A DNA stretch of 64,000 bases. Source: Cavia porcellus (taxonomy: Eukaryota; Chordata; Mammalia; Rodentia; Caviidae). A program made the position numbers and the translations under genes. Positions 1-13,032 of this stretch are shown here, piece after piece; position 1 is the first letter of the stretch; each line of letters starts with the position of its first letter. The DNA lies in the NCBI RefSeq assembly GCF_034190915.1, contig NW_026947485.1, forward strand, positions 129,639,337 to 129,703,336. The letters are read 5' to 3'. The notes under the pieces were generated by a model. It was not told where the DNA came from. It was given only the letters and a program-made list of their open reading frames with translations, and did no database searches.

Positions 1-1757
1 AATCACTGGGTTTGGAATAAATGCTTCTGACCTACACAAAGCCCCCAACGTGTCCGCCGCTTCCTTGGGAGGGAACAGCAATAAGCCCTGTTCACAAAGA
101 GAAACTTAAGTGGCTGGAAAGGATGGAGATAGAGTTCCCTGAATCTATTCTTCTGGGTCAGTGAGAAAAACTGAAAAGAAACTGCTTCTATTATTACCCT
201 TTTATGGCTCCCAGGCCAACAGTGGCTCCTCTGACTGTCACCTAAACTCATGGCTAAATGATAACGAAATTCTCTCACACTTCATTCCATCTTCTCTTGC
301 AAAAGATGTCAGTATTACATTAGCAAGAGACTTGACTTTTTGTTCGTTTGCCAATGGTATGATACTCTTGTCCCTCTTCTGTATTTCGTCTTTCTGTCTT
401 TCTTTTTTGATGGAGAACATGAGAGGGAATATCTGACACCTGACTCCTGTGGTCACTGTTAGCCGAAGATGCTAATCAAAGAATGGCTTACATCTGAATT
501 TAGGCAAACTCAGGAACTGTACCCAGGGCAATGTTTCTCAGTTGACTTTTGTTTTATGCTGGCTGAACTTTCAGTGGTAAACACATACACTGACCCTTTC
601 AGGGAATAGCTTAATAATCAAATACCTCTGCTGTAATGAAATGAGTTTTAGATTTTAAGTACTGTATCTAATTGCACATTATTAAAGAAATATCTTCCTA
701 ATATTCCTTTCTGAGCCTCAAATTTTGCTAGTGTTCAGTTAATTGTATTTCTTATCATATGTGTTACTTTCTCTTATCACGTCTAAAAATTAACCTACAG
801 AAAAAAACTAAAGTGAGTTAACAATTCATTTTTACAATAGCCTTAGGTTGTATCAGAGAGTTGATATTTCATTTTTAAAGGAATATGCCATGACAGAGAA
901 GTTACATTATCAGCTCTTAATATAAAATGTAAAAAATTAATTTTAAAAATTTAGCACAGGAATAAAAAGAATACGATCATCAAAAAGACAGATTTAAGTT
1001 AAGACACCTGCTGAGTGTGCTTCCTATATATTTTCTAATTGAATCATAACCTTTTAAAGAAGATAGAACAATTTTTCCTTTTTATACTAAAAAATACAAG
1101 ATTCTGGTCACACTTCTTTATCAGGTAGAAAATCATAATGGCTATGAACGTACGTTAAAATTACTATGAAAAGAAATAGTCATAGTGATAGTAGAAATCC
1201 CTTGTACCCACCTGAAAAGCTGTGCTCAAGAGCTCATGATTCTATCACAGTAAGGCACAAGCCTTCCAGGTAAGAGACTTCCCAGGGGAATGTCACTTTG
1301 TCTAGTAAATTTTATGCCTAATCTTTTCTTTTTGGCTGCCTTTTTTACCTAGTGATAGTTACATCACCATAGAGCTAAAGACACATTTCCTTCAAACTTA
1401 AAATATGACTTTGAAGCACCTTGGAGGCAGAAAGCATCTTTTACACCATCTTCCTCAGAAGGCCTGTGATCTACAGACAGCACCCTTAAGTGGGCTTCAC
1501 TTGCTAATTTGACAAAGATTTGCCTGCAGTGCATCTGCAAGGAACCCCGTGACACGCATCTTGTGTGATGACAGAAGAGGGCTCTAGAGAGACCTGGAGG
1601 CTCACAAGGACCATGCCTCAGACCTGTCATCATCAGCTCCTATGGCCATTCGTGTCTGAAGAGTGAATTTATCTCTCCAACTATTTCAGTTCAGGGGAGA
1701 AGAAAGAAGTCCATGGAAAGAAAACTAATTGAAGAAAACATTAGCTGATTGTCATCT

Positions 1758-1795
1758 TATTTTGATATAAGTAGGATGACATTTATATCAAAATA
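1758..1795. repeat. Perfect 13-bp inverted repeat (hairpin)
   Basis: TATTTTGATATAA at 1758-1770 is exactly complementary to TTATATCAAAATA at 1783-1795, with a 12-base loop. It may be the remnant of a palindromic element. Confidence 0.6.
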
Positions 1796-1943
1796 GGATT
1801 CTGGGCTCTGTCCTAGATGGTTTGTTTCATGAAAACATTTTTCTTTCATTGAAAAAGCAAATACAAAATACATGCAAAATTAAGCGACATAGTATTTATT
1901 TTTTGAGCATATGATTTAATCAGTTATTGGATTCACTTGACTC

Positions 1944-1968
1944 TGTGTGTGTGTGTGTGTGTGTGTGA
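1944..1968. repeat. (GT)n microsatellite
   Basis: About 12 uninterrupted TG units, directly next to the A-tail side of a minus-strand B1, a common place for microsatellites to arise. Confidence 0.95.
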
Positions 1969-1970
1969 TT

Positions 1971-2108
1971 TTTGAGACAGGGTCTCGCTCTATAACCCAG
2001 GCTGGCATTGAGCTCACTCTTGTACCCCAGGCTGGCTTTGAACTATGACAATCTTCCTGCCTCAGCCTCTCAAATGCTGGGGTTAGAGGTGTGTGCCACC
2101 ATGCTCAC
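1971..2108 (-). mobile_element. B1/Alu-like SINE (7SL-derived), minus
   Basis: Reads tttgagacagggtctcgctc ... gcctcagcctctcaaatgctgggg ... gtgtgccaccatgc, the complement of the 7SL-type SINE core. An internal near-repeat (aggctggcattgagctcact / aggctggctttgaactatga) is present. Confidence 0.88.
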
Positions 2109-2559
2109 TCTCACTTGATTTTGATGAGGAAGAAAGAAAAGCAAGAACAGATGGAAAGGAAGGAAGAGTAAAAGCCCAGGGAGCCCAGTCCCTCAAGCAG
2201 AGGTCAGTGCATTCTAGCTCATGGGACAAGCAGAGCTTTTCTGTTTGTAAAAACTAGGGGGGAAATCAAAAGAAGAAAACTACTTTTTCAATGTGAAAAT
2301 TCTTTGAAGTCCAAGCTTCAGTGTCCATGAAGTTTCACTGGAATAGAGCCATGTGACTGTTTGCATGTTATGTGTGCCTCGGTTATACTATAAAGACAGA
2401 GTCTAGCAGTGGAAAAGGAGATATCATGGCCTGCAAAACAATGTTGCAGACATTGTTTACCAACCTCTGCCGACACTAACAGGAAGAATGCAAAAGACAG
2501 TCGTAAATCAACCAACACACAAAGAGGTAAAATTTTGAAAAGGTCAGGAGAATAACTGA

Positions 2560-2710
2560 GAGTTAACATTCACTGGACATAGACTATAGAGCAACAAAAT
2601 TACACCTGCGTTATTTGCAATCTTCCCCACCACTCAAGCAAGAACATTAAGGCTCAGAGAAAGCAAATTACTCATCGCTGAATTACAATGTGAATGCACC
2701 CTGTGAGAAA
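2560..2710 (-). mobile_element. Possible MIR remnant, minus
   Basis: Contains ttaaggctcagagaaagcaaatta and a preceding tract resembling the MIR core complement (gaggctcagagaggttaagt). Strongly diverged. Confidence 0.35.
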
Positions 2711-2919
2711 ACTAGCAAAGACATTTTAACTGAGGAACAAATTGGGGGGGGGGGCGGATTTGATTTCAATGAGCAATTTGAATCAGTAAGATCTATTTTA
2801 GGATAATATGAGCATCTGTTAGTCCATAAGGTCTGATGTGTGTTTCAATGTAATTTCAATGTAATTATTGATACAAATACCTTTCTAATACCAAGCTCCA
2901 CTGATAACAGAAAAGTACG

Positions 2920-3095
2920 TGGCAAGTACTATTTTAAGTACCTACAAACAAATTTACACTAATTCTCTAAGCTTCATGAGGGAAGCGCTAATTCTAGCAT
3001 TTCCCTCAAAGGCATGAAGAGGTGACATAATTGTGCAAGGCCACAAAGCGCTCAATTAACAGCCAAGATCTGAATGGTGGGCAAGTGGCCGCACA
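2920..3095 (-). mobile_element. MIR remnant, minus
   Basis: Order of diagnostic blocks: aagtactattttaagtacct, aattctctaagcttcatgag, gaggtgacataattgtgcaaggccacaaagc, cagccaagatctgaa. This follows the complement of the MIR core and its poorly conserved flank. Confidence 0.6.
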
Positions 3096-3104
3096 TTCTA
3101 GGTT

Positions 3105-3300
3105 CTCAATAAATCTGACACATTGGTGTCAGTCCAATCCAGGTTGCATCAGAATTCCCTGGAGAGTTTGCTCACACAGATTGTCAGGAGTGGGGTGGAG
3201 CTCCAAGTTTCTATTTCTAACTTTGTGCAGGTGATGCTGCTGCAGAGTCCTGGGGACACACTCTGAAAGCAGCTGCTCTATTAGTTCTGTAGTACTTCTT
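3105..3300 (+). mobile_element. MER5-like hAT DNA-transposon remnant
   Basis: Contains gcatcagaattccctggaga, ctatttctaac and caggtgatgctgctgc, the pattern of the MER5A/B family (non-autonomous hAT-Charlie), with losses in between. Confidence 0.6.
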
Positions 3301-3894
3301 GGTATTGCCACCAAGGCATCATCTGCTCACTTGTATGGCTTTGCCTCTCAAAATTCTCAAAAAGTTTATACTTGGATTTTTGGGGCAAAGGCAGGGATTG
3401 CTCTTCTAGGCAGTTCCTTTATATCCTTCTTCCCATTCAGGTAATCATACACGTCAACGGACAAATTCTACTTATTAAACACTTCCTTCAAGTTACTTTT
3501 CTGTTCAAAAGTTACCAATGCCATATGCAATTCAAGCACCTAGAGGCTCCGTGAACTATTCCTGAGCTGGTATTACATCATTCATTCAGTTGTTCCTTTA
3601 TTCGGCAGCTTAGGTTTTCTGCCTAGTGGACACTTTCCTTCTAACAAGAATCTTGTCCCTCAGTCAACTGGAAGCCTTTGCTAAGACTCTCAGAACTCCA
3701 GCTGCAAGAAGTTGTCAGGATGTGAGCAGGAAATGCAGTGGAGAAACTCTCTGAGAAAAAAGTCATCACATGGGGAGAAATCGAGACACGAGAAGACGAA
3801 GTACAGGTACGAAAGCAAAGTTCCTGCTGCTCAGGTCTCTAGAAGTCCTACCCTTCCAGAAGTTTAACTGCATTCTTCTTTTAATAAATGCGTT

Positions 3895-3919
3895 TTCTCT
3901 CTCTCTCTCTCTCTCTCTG
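3895..3919. repeat. (CT)n microsatellite
   Basis: Roughly 12 CT units without interruption. Confidence 0.95.
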
Positions 3920-4899
3920 CATAAAAATCTGAGACAAGGAGGAACAAAAGTGTCACTTGAGGGTTAGCTTTCTGGCTAATGCCTTCATCAACTATTTGTT
4001 AAATAATCCTGCGTATCAGTCACCATTCTCTTCATTGTCCCCAACAAGCCACAGTAAGCTCTACTGCTGGTGCTCTCTGCACTGAAAGGAAAGCCTTTTC
4101 CTTTCCTTCTGCCCATGGAGTTCTTCTTGCTGCCAAACTCAAGTTTTTCCCATGTTGCTTTGTGGGTTAGTCTTTTTCACTTGCTAGCTTTGAAGGCACT
4201 TGAAGACACCACACAAAATCAGGCTTTAAATTGATTTCCAACTTAAGGAGGAAAATGACCTATGGGAAAGTAGTTTTCTCACATGAAATATCAGTTGGTC
4301 CAGGGTAGCAGGGAGGGGGTGGTAGTGGGGGAATTAGGCTACAGAGTATGGCATTAGGTGAACTCTCAGGCTTGGGTGATAACATGGGAGAAGCCAGAAA
4401 ACCTGGGAATGAGCCTTCTTTTTTCTTTCTGCTTTGTGTTTTCCAAATAAATCTTCCATTCTGCAAGCAGCTCTCACTTTGGAATTCTATTTCAGAGCTA
4501 AAGCTTCTCCCTGAAGAAAACTCCAGGAAATGAGCACTGTGGTTTATCTCTGCCTGCTTTCGGCTTCTCTACATCCTGCTCATCCTGCAACCAATATGGT
4601 TTTGTTCCATCTTGATCACCCTGGCCAGAAGTTGGGTGTATCCCTGCCTGGTAGATGCACATTCTCCCCCGAATGTTCTAACTGCTTATCTGCATAACTT
4701 CTAACAGCTTTTCATATATTTATATTTTACATCTTGATCTACATAGGAGGCAAGGGTCTTTTTTAGGGGAAAAATCTCATTAATCTTGCCATAATATTTT
4801 TTAAATAGTAGGGGCTCAATTAATAAGTTGATTAGTTGACTATCAATATAGACTATAATATCTCAAGATTCTGATTTATTTTAAGAAAATGGTTCTATT

Positions 4900-5700
4900 A
4901 AAAAAATATTCATTGAACTCCTGGTATGTGTTAGGCAGTCGATTGGGTGCTGGAGAAAATAAATAATTCTTGCCCTTGAGGTGCTTAGAGTCCATATGGG
5001 AAGGCAGGCCCCTAATTAGATATTTTAATAGAATACTCTCAGAGCCTTGGGAGAGGCATATGGAGGTGCAGGGGGAGTACAGATTAAGGGCTCTGGCTCA
5101 CAGAAAACTTCCTAGAAGAAATGACACATGAGCAGTCACAAAGGATCAATGAGAATTAGGCAAAGAAGGGGAGGAAGAGAAAGAGATAGCACAAATCACA
5201 TCACCAGCAGGGCTTGCTGTCTGCTCAGTGTCGTTCTGGAGTGAAAAAATATGAATTAAAGAGATGCATAGGATGAGGCTGAGGAAGGCAGGCCCCGGGA
5301 CGACCGGGACGAGGAAGGCTGGCTTGCTTTCTAATGCCTGCGCTGGGGCCCTGTCATGGCGGAGATGAGAAGGTGTGACAGGTTTTCAGCTGGGGCAGGA
5401 AGATGTGCTTGGCAGACGTCTTAGAGGAAAACAAAACTACAAGGAAGGAATCCGATTAAAAAGCAAAACAAAATGATTTTACTAGTCTAAGTAAGAAGAC
5501 TGAAATTCATCCTCAGTGGCAGAAATGCAGAGAAGCAAATAGATTTGGAAATATTTAGATGGGGAGGCAGAATGACAAATCCAGGTGATTGTTTTGATGG
5601 TAGGAAGTAGGGCAGAAGGAGAAGAGTGAGCAATAATTGTGCCAAGCAATTAATATGCCATTAAGGTAGACTGAGGAAAAGAAGCGGGGTGGGGTGGGGG
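4900..5700 (-). mobile_element. L2 LINE 3' portion, minus
   Basis: Starts with tattcattgaactcctggtatgtgttaggcag, the complement of the L2 3' end, and continues with ttcttgcccttgaggtgctt, aaaacttcctagaagaaatgacac and the gcatg/ggctgaggaaggcaggcc stretch. A long but diverged copy; the boundary at high coordinate is approximate. Confidence 0.65.
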
Positions 5701-6164
5701 GTGGCGAGACATTCTGGCCATGCCTGTTGTGTTTGGGGCGCCTGTGGACCGTCCAACAGAGCAAATGAGCAGGATTTTTAGCTCTTGAAGGGTGAGGCTA
5801 GGAGGTGAAATGGGTGTTGAACTAGATCTGGCAAATCATTGACACATAGCAGGGGTCAGAGTCATAAGGATAAGCAAAGGGGATCTCTGGATACACTTAT
5901 TGCTTTTAATTTAATCTTATTCCATTACTAGAGTTTATTTTTAAATTCCAGGAAATACTACATAAAGTACTTTAAAGATAAAATGAAGTGGTGATTGTGT
6001 AATTGATTTTAAACAGAAATATTCAGCCTCTAGCCATATATTGGTGTTTAGAAATATCCTATTATTATATGACAGCAATTCACCTTGTTAATACCATACC
6101 ATATATGCATCCAGATGTGTATGGAGTACATATTTTAAAATATGCATATGCTTTGATAATATTG

Positions 6165-6360
6165 AAGCAGTTTATGCCAGCTACTATGTACAAGATTTAT
6201 ATTAATACTTAAATACTATGAGGAAAGTTCTGTTGTTATTTCTATCTTCTAGATTAAATGATGGGACACTCGGAAGAAAGGTAATCTATCTATCCTCCGG
6301 CTCACTGCTGCTAAGTGGCAAAGCTGGAAGTCCGCAGTGTCCAAAGCTCCCAGAATTTTA
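6165..6360 (-). mobile_element. MIR remnant, minus
   Basis: Shows agcagtttatgccagctactatgt, a ttaatacttaaatactatgaggaaag block, gatgggacactcggaagaaag and gctgctaagtggcaaagctgg, in MIR complement order. Confidence 0.55.
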
Positions 6361-7714
6361 GGAGCTGGTTGAGTAGCTGGTGCCCCTACCTCTCACTACC
6401 TTCCCTTGCTAGCCCTTCTTTGTGGCCCAGGCAGCTGGCAAGATAGCAATAGCCTTGCTGATCCAGAAGGAGGCAGGCAGGCACAGGGATTTCAACGCTC
6501 ACTTTACAAATCACAATGAATATATTCTTGTCTAATGAATTTGTGCACTTGTAGTTAAGATGGGAGGTGTATTTGTTTTGTAGATAAATTATTTTGTTTT
6601 TTTAACTAAGTACTGTTATCTTTATTTAAAACATACAGACATTATATATAGTATTATATTGACTTGTCATTTATGAATGTGTTCTTAAAAGTTAACTTAA
6701 GCTTCTTCCTTTACCCAGAAATACCACTTCCAGAAATAAAATTTTCATTTTATTTCAGGAGAAGTAGGAAAATCTTAATGCCTATCAATAGTTTGCCAAA
6801 AAATGATTGAATAATGATAAAATAATTTGAGATCTACTTCCCTATTTTCTATTACCTTTTATTTTTCCCTGTATTTAAAATTTGAATTTCTCATATAAGA
6901 GAAATTATTTGATATATAATCTGTGGGTCTGATTTAATTCACATAACATTATGATTTCAAGGTATACCCATTTTCCTACCAACAACTCATGTGCAGAAGA
7001 ACATTTTTACTCAACAATGTACGAGCAAAAGCAGGCACCCTGGGAGTTTGGACTGGAAGGGAGAGAAAATGAAGACTGATTTTTCCCTTTATATGTACTT
7101 AATATCATCACCTTTATAATGAAAATTGATTATTCTAATAATTTAGTTAAAGCAGCAAAAACATTCCTTAAAATGTAGTTTTAGCAATGGATAATTTTAT
7201 TTTTACTTTATTTCAGATTTTAAGTATCTACCCTGCTGAAATCTGTAAGTGTGCCCAAAAAGAAATTTTGGCTTCATGAAGTGTATGAAATTTATAACTT
7301 ACTATAACTTGACGTATTTAATGATAAAAGCAACCTGCATTTCTCACTCTTCTCACTCCACTCCCACAATATAAATCTCAGTCCTCTTTACATTATCTCC
7401 TAGCTGACGAATGAATATATTCTAACATTTCTAGAACAACTTAATCTTGATATAAAATCATCTCTTTCCCTTGCTAAAACTGAGGACAGATATCTAAAAT
7501 GTTCACAAAGCTCTTATTTTTACCAATTTATATTACCTCTCAAACCAGCAGACACAAGTCAGGGCTCCAGAAAGGCTGCTGGTACACACTTTGGAAGTGG
7601 AGCCGTCTCCTTTCTGGTCCCATTCTGTGTCTTACGAGCTTATGAGTTGTTTTTTTCTGTGATTGGGAAGGCCTCTGATGAGATCCCACACTACAGATCA
7701 GGCTGCGTCTTTCT

Positions 7715-7925
7715 CTGTGGATTTATGGATTTACAATTCTTCTCCGGGCTCAATGTCCTTCCTCCCTCTGCTCCAGCTCTTCCCATAGCATTTATGTTCC
7801 TTCTCCATCATTTGAAGCCATCACTCCAGCATCTAAGCATCTGCTCCTGCCTGGAGTAATCTCCTTTCCCTCTTATTTATCCTTAAAGAACAATTCAAGA
7901 ACATCTCTCAGTTCTCCTAAGGATT
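7715..7925 (+). mobile_element. Possible L2 remnant, plus
   Basis: CT-rich text with L2-like order (cctccctctgctccagctct, agcatctgctcctgcctgga, aacaattcaagaacatctct) but very diverged. Could be unrelated. Confidence 0.3.
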
Positions 7926-8057
7926 CAGAAGGAAAGAAAGTGCTGTACTTGGTAAGTAAATAATGGCTCTCTACCAAAGGAGGAAAACCCTACTGTGCAT
8001 TTTCCAAGCTTTAATATCTTCTTGAAAGCTGAGCAGGGTACCCAGAACCAGACTTCT

Positions 8058-8136
8058 TTACTTTTTTGCGGTCCGGGGGTGCAAACCCAGGGCCTCACAG
8101 ATACTAGGTAACCACTGTACCACTGAGCTACACTTA
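8058..8136 (-). mobile_element. ID-type tRNA-derived SINE, minus
   Basis: ttttttgcggtccgggggtgc, then aacccagggcctcaca and actgtaccactgagctacac, the complement of A box and B box of an ID element. A diverged copy. Confidence 0.75.
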
Positions 8137-8690
8137 TCAACTCTCTCTCCTTTTGCTTAGTGGCAGGGCACTACAAGAACACGAAGCTGAAGATACCTAT
8201 GCCAGCCTGTGTGTCGAGGAAAATGGTCACAGGTATGTACCTGAAATACAAAGGGAGGGATCTCCTGGAGAAAGGACCTGATTAAATTAGCTTATAATTC
8301 ACTGTACCTTTAACAAAGCATGTAAACAGAACATTATCAAAGGCCTTAAACATCTTAAGTAAATCTGAGTGTAGCCCAGTGTAGAGCACACATTGATTAT
8401 GTGGCAAGCCCATGGGCTGGTTATCCAGGAGTACACACAGACCCTGCCTTAAATAAATCATTTTTGATAGAATTATATTTTTGGTTGTAACAAAAAAGAG
8501 GTAAATAATGGAAGCAATAAAGGGGAATTATATATAAGGCTTAAGATTGTCTTATAGGTCTTGTCCCAGAAGGGTGAAGAGACAGTGGACAACAAACTGC
8601 ATTGTACACTGTAAATCCCCTCTCTTTAGTCACCAGCTGAGTCCTCTCTCAGTTACAGGAAGTGAGAGGGTCAGAAAGCGGTCATTTAAA

Positions 8691-8886
8691 TTTGGCTTGG
8701 TTGTATACCTCTGTAATTCTAGCATTCCTGGAGGCTGAGGCAGAAAGATTGCAAATTCATGCTCAGTCTGGACAACTTAGTGAGATCCTATCTCAATAAA
8801 TAAATTAACTAATTAATTAATTTAATTAACAAGGGCTAAGGATGTATCACAGTGAGAAGGCCTTATGTTCAATCTTCAATGACAGG
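8691..8886 (+). mobile_element. B1 + ID composite SINE (B4-like), plus
   Basis: Left part ttggcttggttgtatacctc ... gaggctgaggcagaaagatt ... tctcaataaataaa is 7SL-like. Right part gggctaaggatgtatcacag ... ccttatgttcaatcttcaat is ID-like. A TAAT-rich linker (8800-8830) separates the halves. Confidence 0.8.
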
Positions 8887-9565
8887 GAGAAAAATGGCAC
8901 CCATTTATAGATGTATAGCTGTTTGTTGAGCAAGATTTCTAGTTTTGCCAAGATGAAAGGGACCTACATGCTTGCAATTCAGTTGGAGGCTAGAAGGCTC
9001 CAAAGAGTTTATGATAAGTTGGGGATGTAGCTGTGCTCCCGTGTTTTCATCACAAAATAGTGTGAGTGATCCTAAATCGATATTAGATCACTAAATTTGT
9101 TTTTGTGAGTGATCCAGTATGAAAGCTAGATTTGATGTTAGTATGTGTAAACCCTAGGTGTTGCTTAAAAAGTGTAAGTCTTTTCCTTCTAGATAAATCA
9201 TTATTAACAGAAGCTGCTTTATTAAAAATCTCATTCATTGCAAATCAAATTTGATAAATAAGATTATGCCTGTGTGATATTTTAAGAAGTCAATCTATAT
9301 ACAACATTTTATTTCATGGAGATACTAACTTACTAAAGTCCTATTTCCATGATCAAAATTACTGCATAAATAACTAAGAGCATAAAATGTACATAAATAA
9401 GAGCATAAAAGCTATAATTATTAGCAATAAAGATTAGATTTTTCAAGTTGTGAAAACATAGATAACTCTTTGTTTGATGACTGTGAAAATGAAAATGAAT
9501 TACTCAAATTATTCTTAAAACTGGTATAAGGATGACCACTTATGTCTTCTTTTCAAAGTAAACAA

Positions 9566-9625
9566 CAGCTGGGTGATACAGCTCAGTGTGAAGGCCTTAG
9601 GTTCAACCTCCCAGTGCTGCAACAA
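9566..9625 (+). mobile_element. ID-type SINE fragment, plus
   Basis: cagctgggtgatacagctcagtg, then aaggccttaggttcaacctc ccagtgctgc: A and B box regions of an ID half without its B1 partner. Confidence 0.7.
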
Positions 9626-11058
9626 ACCTAACCAGAAAACAGGGAAAAATGAGAAAATACAAGGAAAGAAGACTAAAGTTTAATAAAGACTTGAAGTTCT
9701 CAAAGGAAAACATCAAAATAATGGCAAAAATGCTACATGCATAGGATATATTGTAAAGAATAATAGTTTTCCAGAAAACTCTAATATGTTTGCAAGTTAA
9801 GATTCCAACACAGAAACTTTTGCTGTGATACTGAGCAATTCAACCTTGTAATGTTTAATATTACTGGGGAGGGGGTGAAAATTACTCTTAGTAATCACCA
9901 ACCACTTTGTTGATTCTATGGTCCCCAGGTAGCATTTGTTGTTGGTAGAAAATACTCCTTATGCTCTACCTACTATTGCACACTTCATAACCTGCTAATT
10001 AGCACTTAACAGTCCCTTTGCTTGGGGAGTAATGATTATTACCTTCCCTTAATACAACAAAGGGCTACTTTTAATAATCAAGTTTTTAAAATTGGCTAAT
10101 GATCCATAGACAATACTTATCCCCATCATGAATACCTTACAAAGTCCATCAGGATACACATGGTTGACCACTCCAATTTTTCAAGCCCTGTTACAGAGAG
10201 TTAATTTAAATGCTAATATAAATGCAGGATAGCCACTTTGTTTCAAGAACAATAAAAGTTTGAACATTTTGACCTGTGGTATAAAAATTTCAATCCTAAA
10301 AGTTTTAAAATTGGATACTAAATGATTCAGGTTTCATTTAAAATATTTAATATGAGAGGACAAAGATGAGATTCTCATTCCTACAAATAGATGTTAAGTA
10401 GGCAAAACATAGGCTTTGCAGGGTAAATTCTTTTTCTTTTGTAATTTGTAGAAAGATATTTGATATTATGAGGACATTTCCCCCTTGGTAATAGAACAAA
10501 TTACAAAAGGGGAAAGTTGACTTCTGGTTTTGTCCATTGCTTTTGATAGTAGACTCTATTCTGGAAGGGAAAAATCTATTAAAATAACCTTTTTTCTTCA
10601 TATTTACACATGAGACATGTAAAGTGTTAAATGTCTTTTCATTTTTCCTGAGTCATGCAAATGTCATCATGGAAATTGGTAATAAAGTGGATCCTCCATC
10701 TTTGGATAAACGTACATGTGAAGGGCGGAACTTGCCTAGCTTCTAAACCTGAAAATCTTTACAATTCATTTGGTAAAGCCAGCACAATTTTAAAATTAAG
10801 CACATATTTATGTAAAATGCATTGTGATGAAAAGACTCAAAATCTAGACCTTCTGGATGATAACAATGAATACAGTATAAGTAGAATTTGTGGTTGCATG
10901 CATATTATCATACAGTAATTCAAACACACACAGTGACAGAATGCCAAATAAATTTCAATTGTGTAGTCAAAAATGAAGCCAAAGTACTCTGCAGTCTCAA
11001 GAAGAGAAAAAATCACCAAAATTATTATTTCTAATTATATTTATTTTACAAAAATGAT

Positions 11059-11081
11059 AGCATATATATATATATATATAA
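11059..11081. repeat. (TA)n microsatellite
   Basis: About ten TA units in AT-rich sequence. Confidence 0.9.
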
Positions 11082-11142
11082 AATGAACAAAATAATTTAA
11101 GTAAATAAAACAGAAAATAATTGTTAGAACATTTAATAAAAC

Positions 11143-11210
11143 GTGGAGGATATAGCTCAGTGTTAGAGCATTTGCCTAGCAGGGGCAAGGCTTTGGGTTC
11201 AATCACCAAA
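11143..11210 (+). mobile_element. ID-type SINE, plus
   Basis: gtggaggatatagctcagtg ttagagcatttgcctagcag, then ctttgggttcaatcaccaaa, close to the generic rodent ID pattern; an A-rich tail follows. Confidence 0.82.
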
Positions 11211-12349
11211 TTTAAAAAACTGAAAAATTTACAACAAATCCTTAGACATAAATTGTTTTAAAAAGAGAGAATCTAAAGCTTCATTCAGAGACCCAATGAA
11301 AAAAGTTCCAAATTTTATTTATGGTAAACCAATAAAGGGTTGACAAGTCACACATTTGAGAAAAATGAAGGAAAACCCTAAATTTAATGCTTATCATGCA
11401 AATGAAAAAGGACAAAACAAAAATCAGAGTTAGGTTTGTGTTAAATTGGATAGGAGGTGGTTCAGTAAAGCCAAGACAACTTAGCAATTGTGAGGGTGAA
11501 AATTTTAAGAACTAAAATTCCAAAATACAGCATGAAGAAATGCTTGCATAAATTCTGTCATCAGTAACATGTTCCTCTGATCACTTTTAAGTGACGGCAT
11601 AGTTATTACAACAATCTTGCATTTTATGACAGCATTCACCTCCTTGGTTGCTCCTGCAGACAATGGACTTACAAGTAATGCTATTCTTCCTTTTGCATTT
11701 ACTGATGAAATGCTTAGTTTTATAGGCACCAGTCACACAAATACCCATTTTTATGTATCAATATAGTGCATTTTTTCATAAAAAGCAGGTTTTAAATAAG
11801 TATTACTGCTGCAAATAATCACTCATTCTCTAAAGCTGCAAAAGGCAACTTAATATTTCTGTATAGCAGCTGTAATACACAATATTGCACAGAACTAAAT
11901 TATTACAAACAGTGCCAGCAGTTTTCTATACACAGTACTTAAGATAATTATAAAAATCATCTTCATTACTGTGTGTTAGCATTTTTTTAACAGTTTAATT
12001 TGGATAGGTTACAAAATACATTCAGATCATACAGTTATAATTACTGTAGACCCAAGAAGCTATAAAATGTCCCCAACCAAATCCCTTTGACCTTGTTAAT
12101 GTCTGCTCCTTGTTAATCTAAAGCAAACATTGTTTGTAGTGTGCATTTGTGGTAGAATATGAAAAAAAAAAAAGAGGCGTGGGGGGTAAGGAAATCCCTT
12201 AACAGTTGTTATTGATTCCAGCATTTACCGACTGAGAGTTAAGTGCTGTTTACAAAACAGAACAGATGTAGATGCTGACAAAAAGGTAAACAATTGTTGC
12301 ATGGCTCCCTGCCAGATTCTGAACCGATATATTAAACTCCAAGTGAAGC

Positions 12350-12645
12350 ACATTTCCCCTATGGATTGCACTTATTGCCACTTCATTTCCTATGTGCTCC
12401 TGCTCTCTATTGCCGTGCCTGGCACTAAGCTATTTCCAGTTCCTTGCTGACCCCTGAGGCCTGGTGCTACCACACTCAGCCATTAGAGAAGGGAATTGCA
12501 TGTGTCTGACACGGCCTGAAACCAATTATTTGATATTTTCTTCAGAATGATGCCCAACTCTGTTGGGAATGAGCAATCATGAAATAATTTAGCTCCTGAT
12601 TTAATTTTTTCCTGCACAAATTAGTTGTAGACTGAGCTGGCTACA
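12350..12645. other. Unique, moderately GC-balanced stretch; possible conserved non-coding element
   Basis: No repeat or frame recognised. Contains AT-rich homeodomain-like cores (accaattatttgat, aataatttagc, cctgatttaattt) in otherwise mixed sequence. Only cross-species alignment can decide. Confidence 0.2.
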
Positions 12646-12933
12646 CACAGCTGCCTGCGACATAGTGCTGTCTTTTCAAGATGATGCTTGAAATGAAGCG
12701 GTTGGGGGTGGGGGTCCTGAACTGAATAGGTTGGAGAATCCTGCTTTAAGGAGGCATTGACAAGTTTATCAGATACCCTGATCACATGTGTTCGTTGTTG
12801 ACTGAAAATGACAGAACCCACAGAAGTCTCAGGGCAGCAGAGAAAACCACAAGGGTACACACTCCAAGGTATGTTTTATGGTTTTAAACACTTACCCGTT
12901 TTCTGGTACACATTCTGTGTCCCAGAAGCCTCG

Positions 12934-13032
12934 GCTTATGACTAAAATTCAACAAAATGATAAAAAACAAACACAGTGGTTCGCTTATGACTAAAATTCA
13001 ACAAAATGATAAAAAAACAAACACAGTGGTTC
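12934..13032. repeat. Tandem duplication of a 49/50-bp unit
   Basis: Unit 1 (12934-12982) and unit 2 (12983-13032) both begin gcttatgactaaaattcaac and end cacagtggttc. They differ only by one extra A in an A-run of unit 2. The unit is not a known SINE. Confidence 0.97.
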
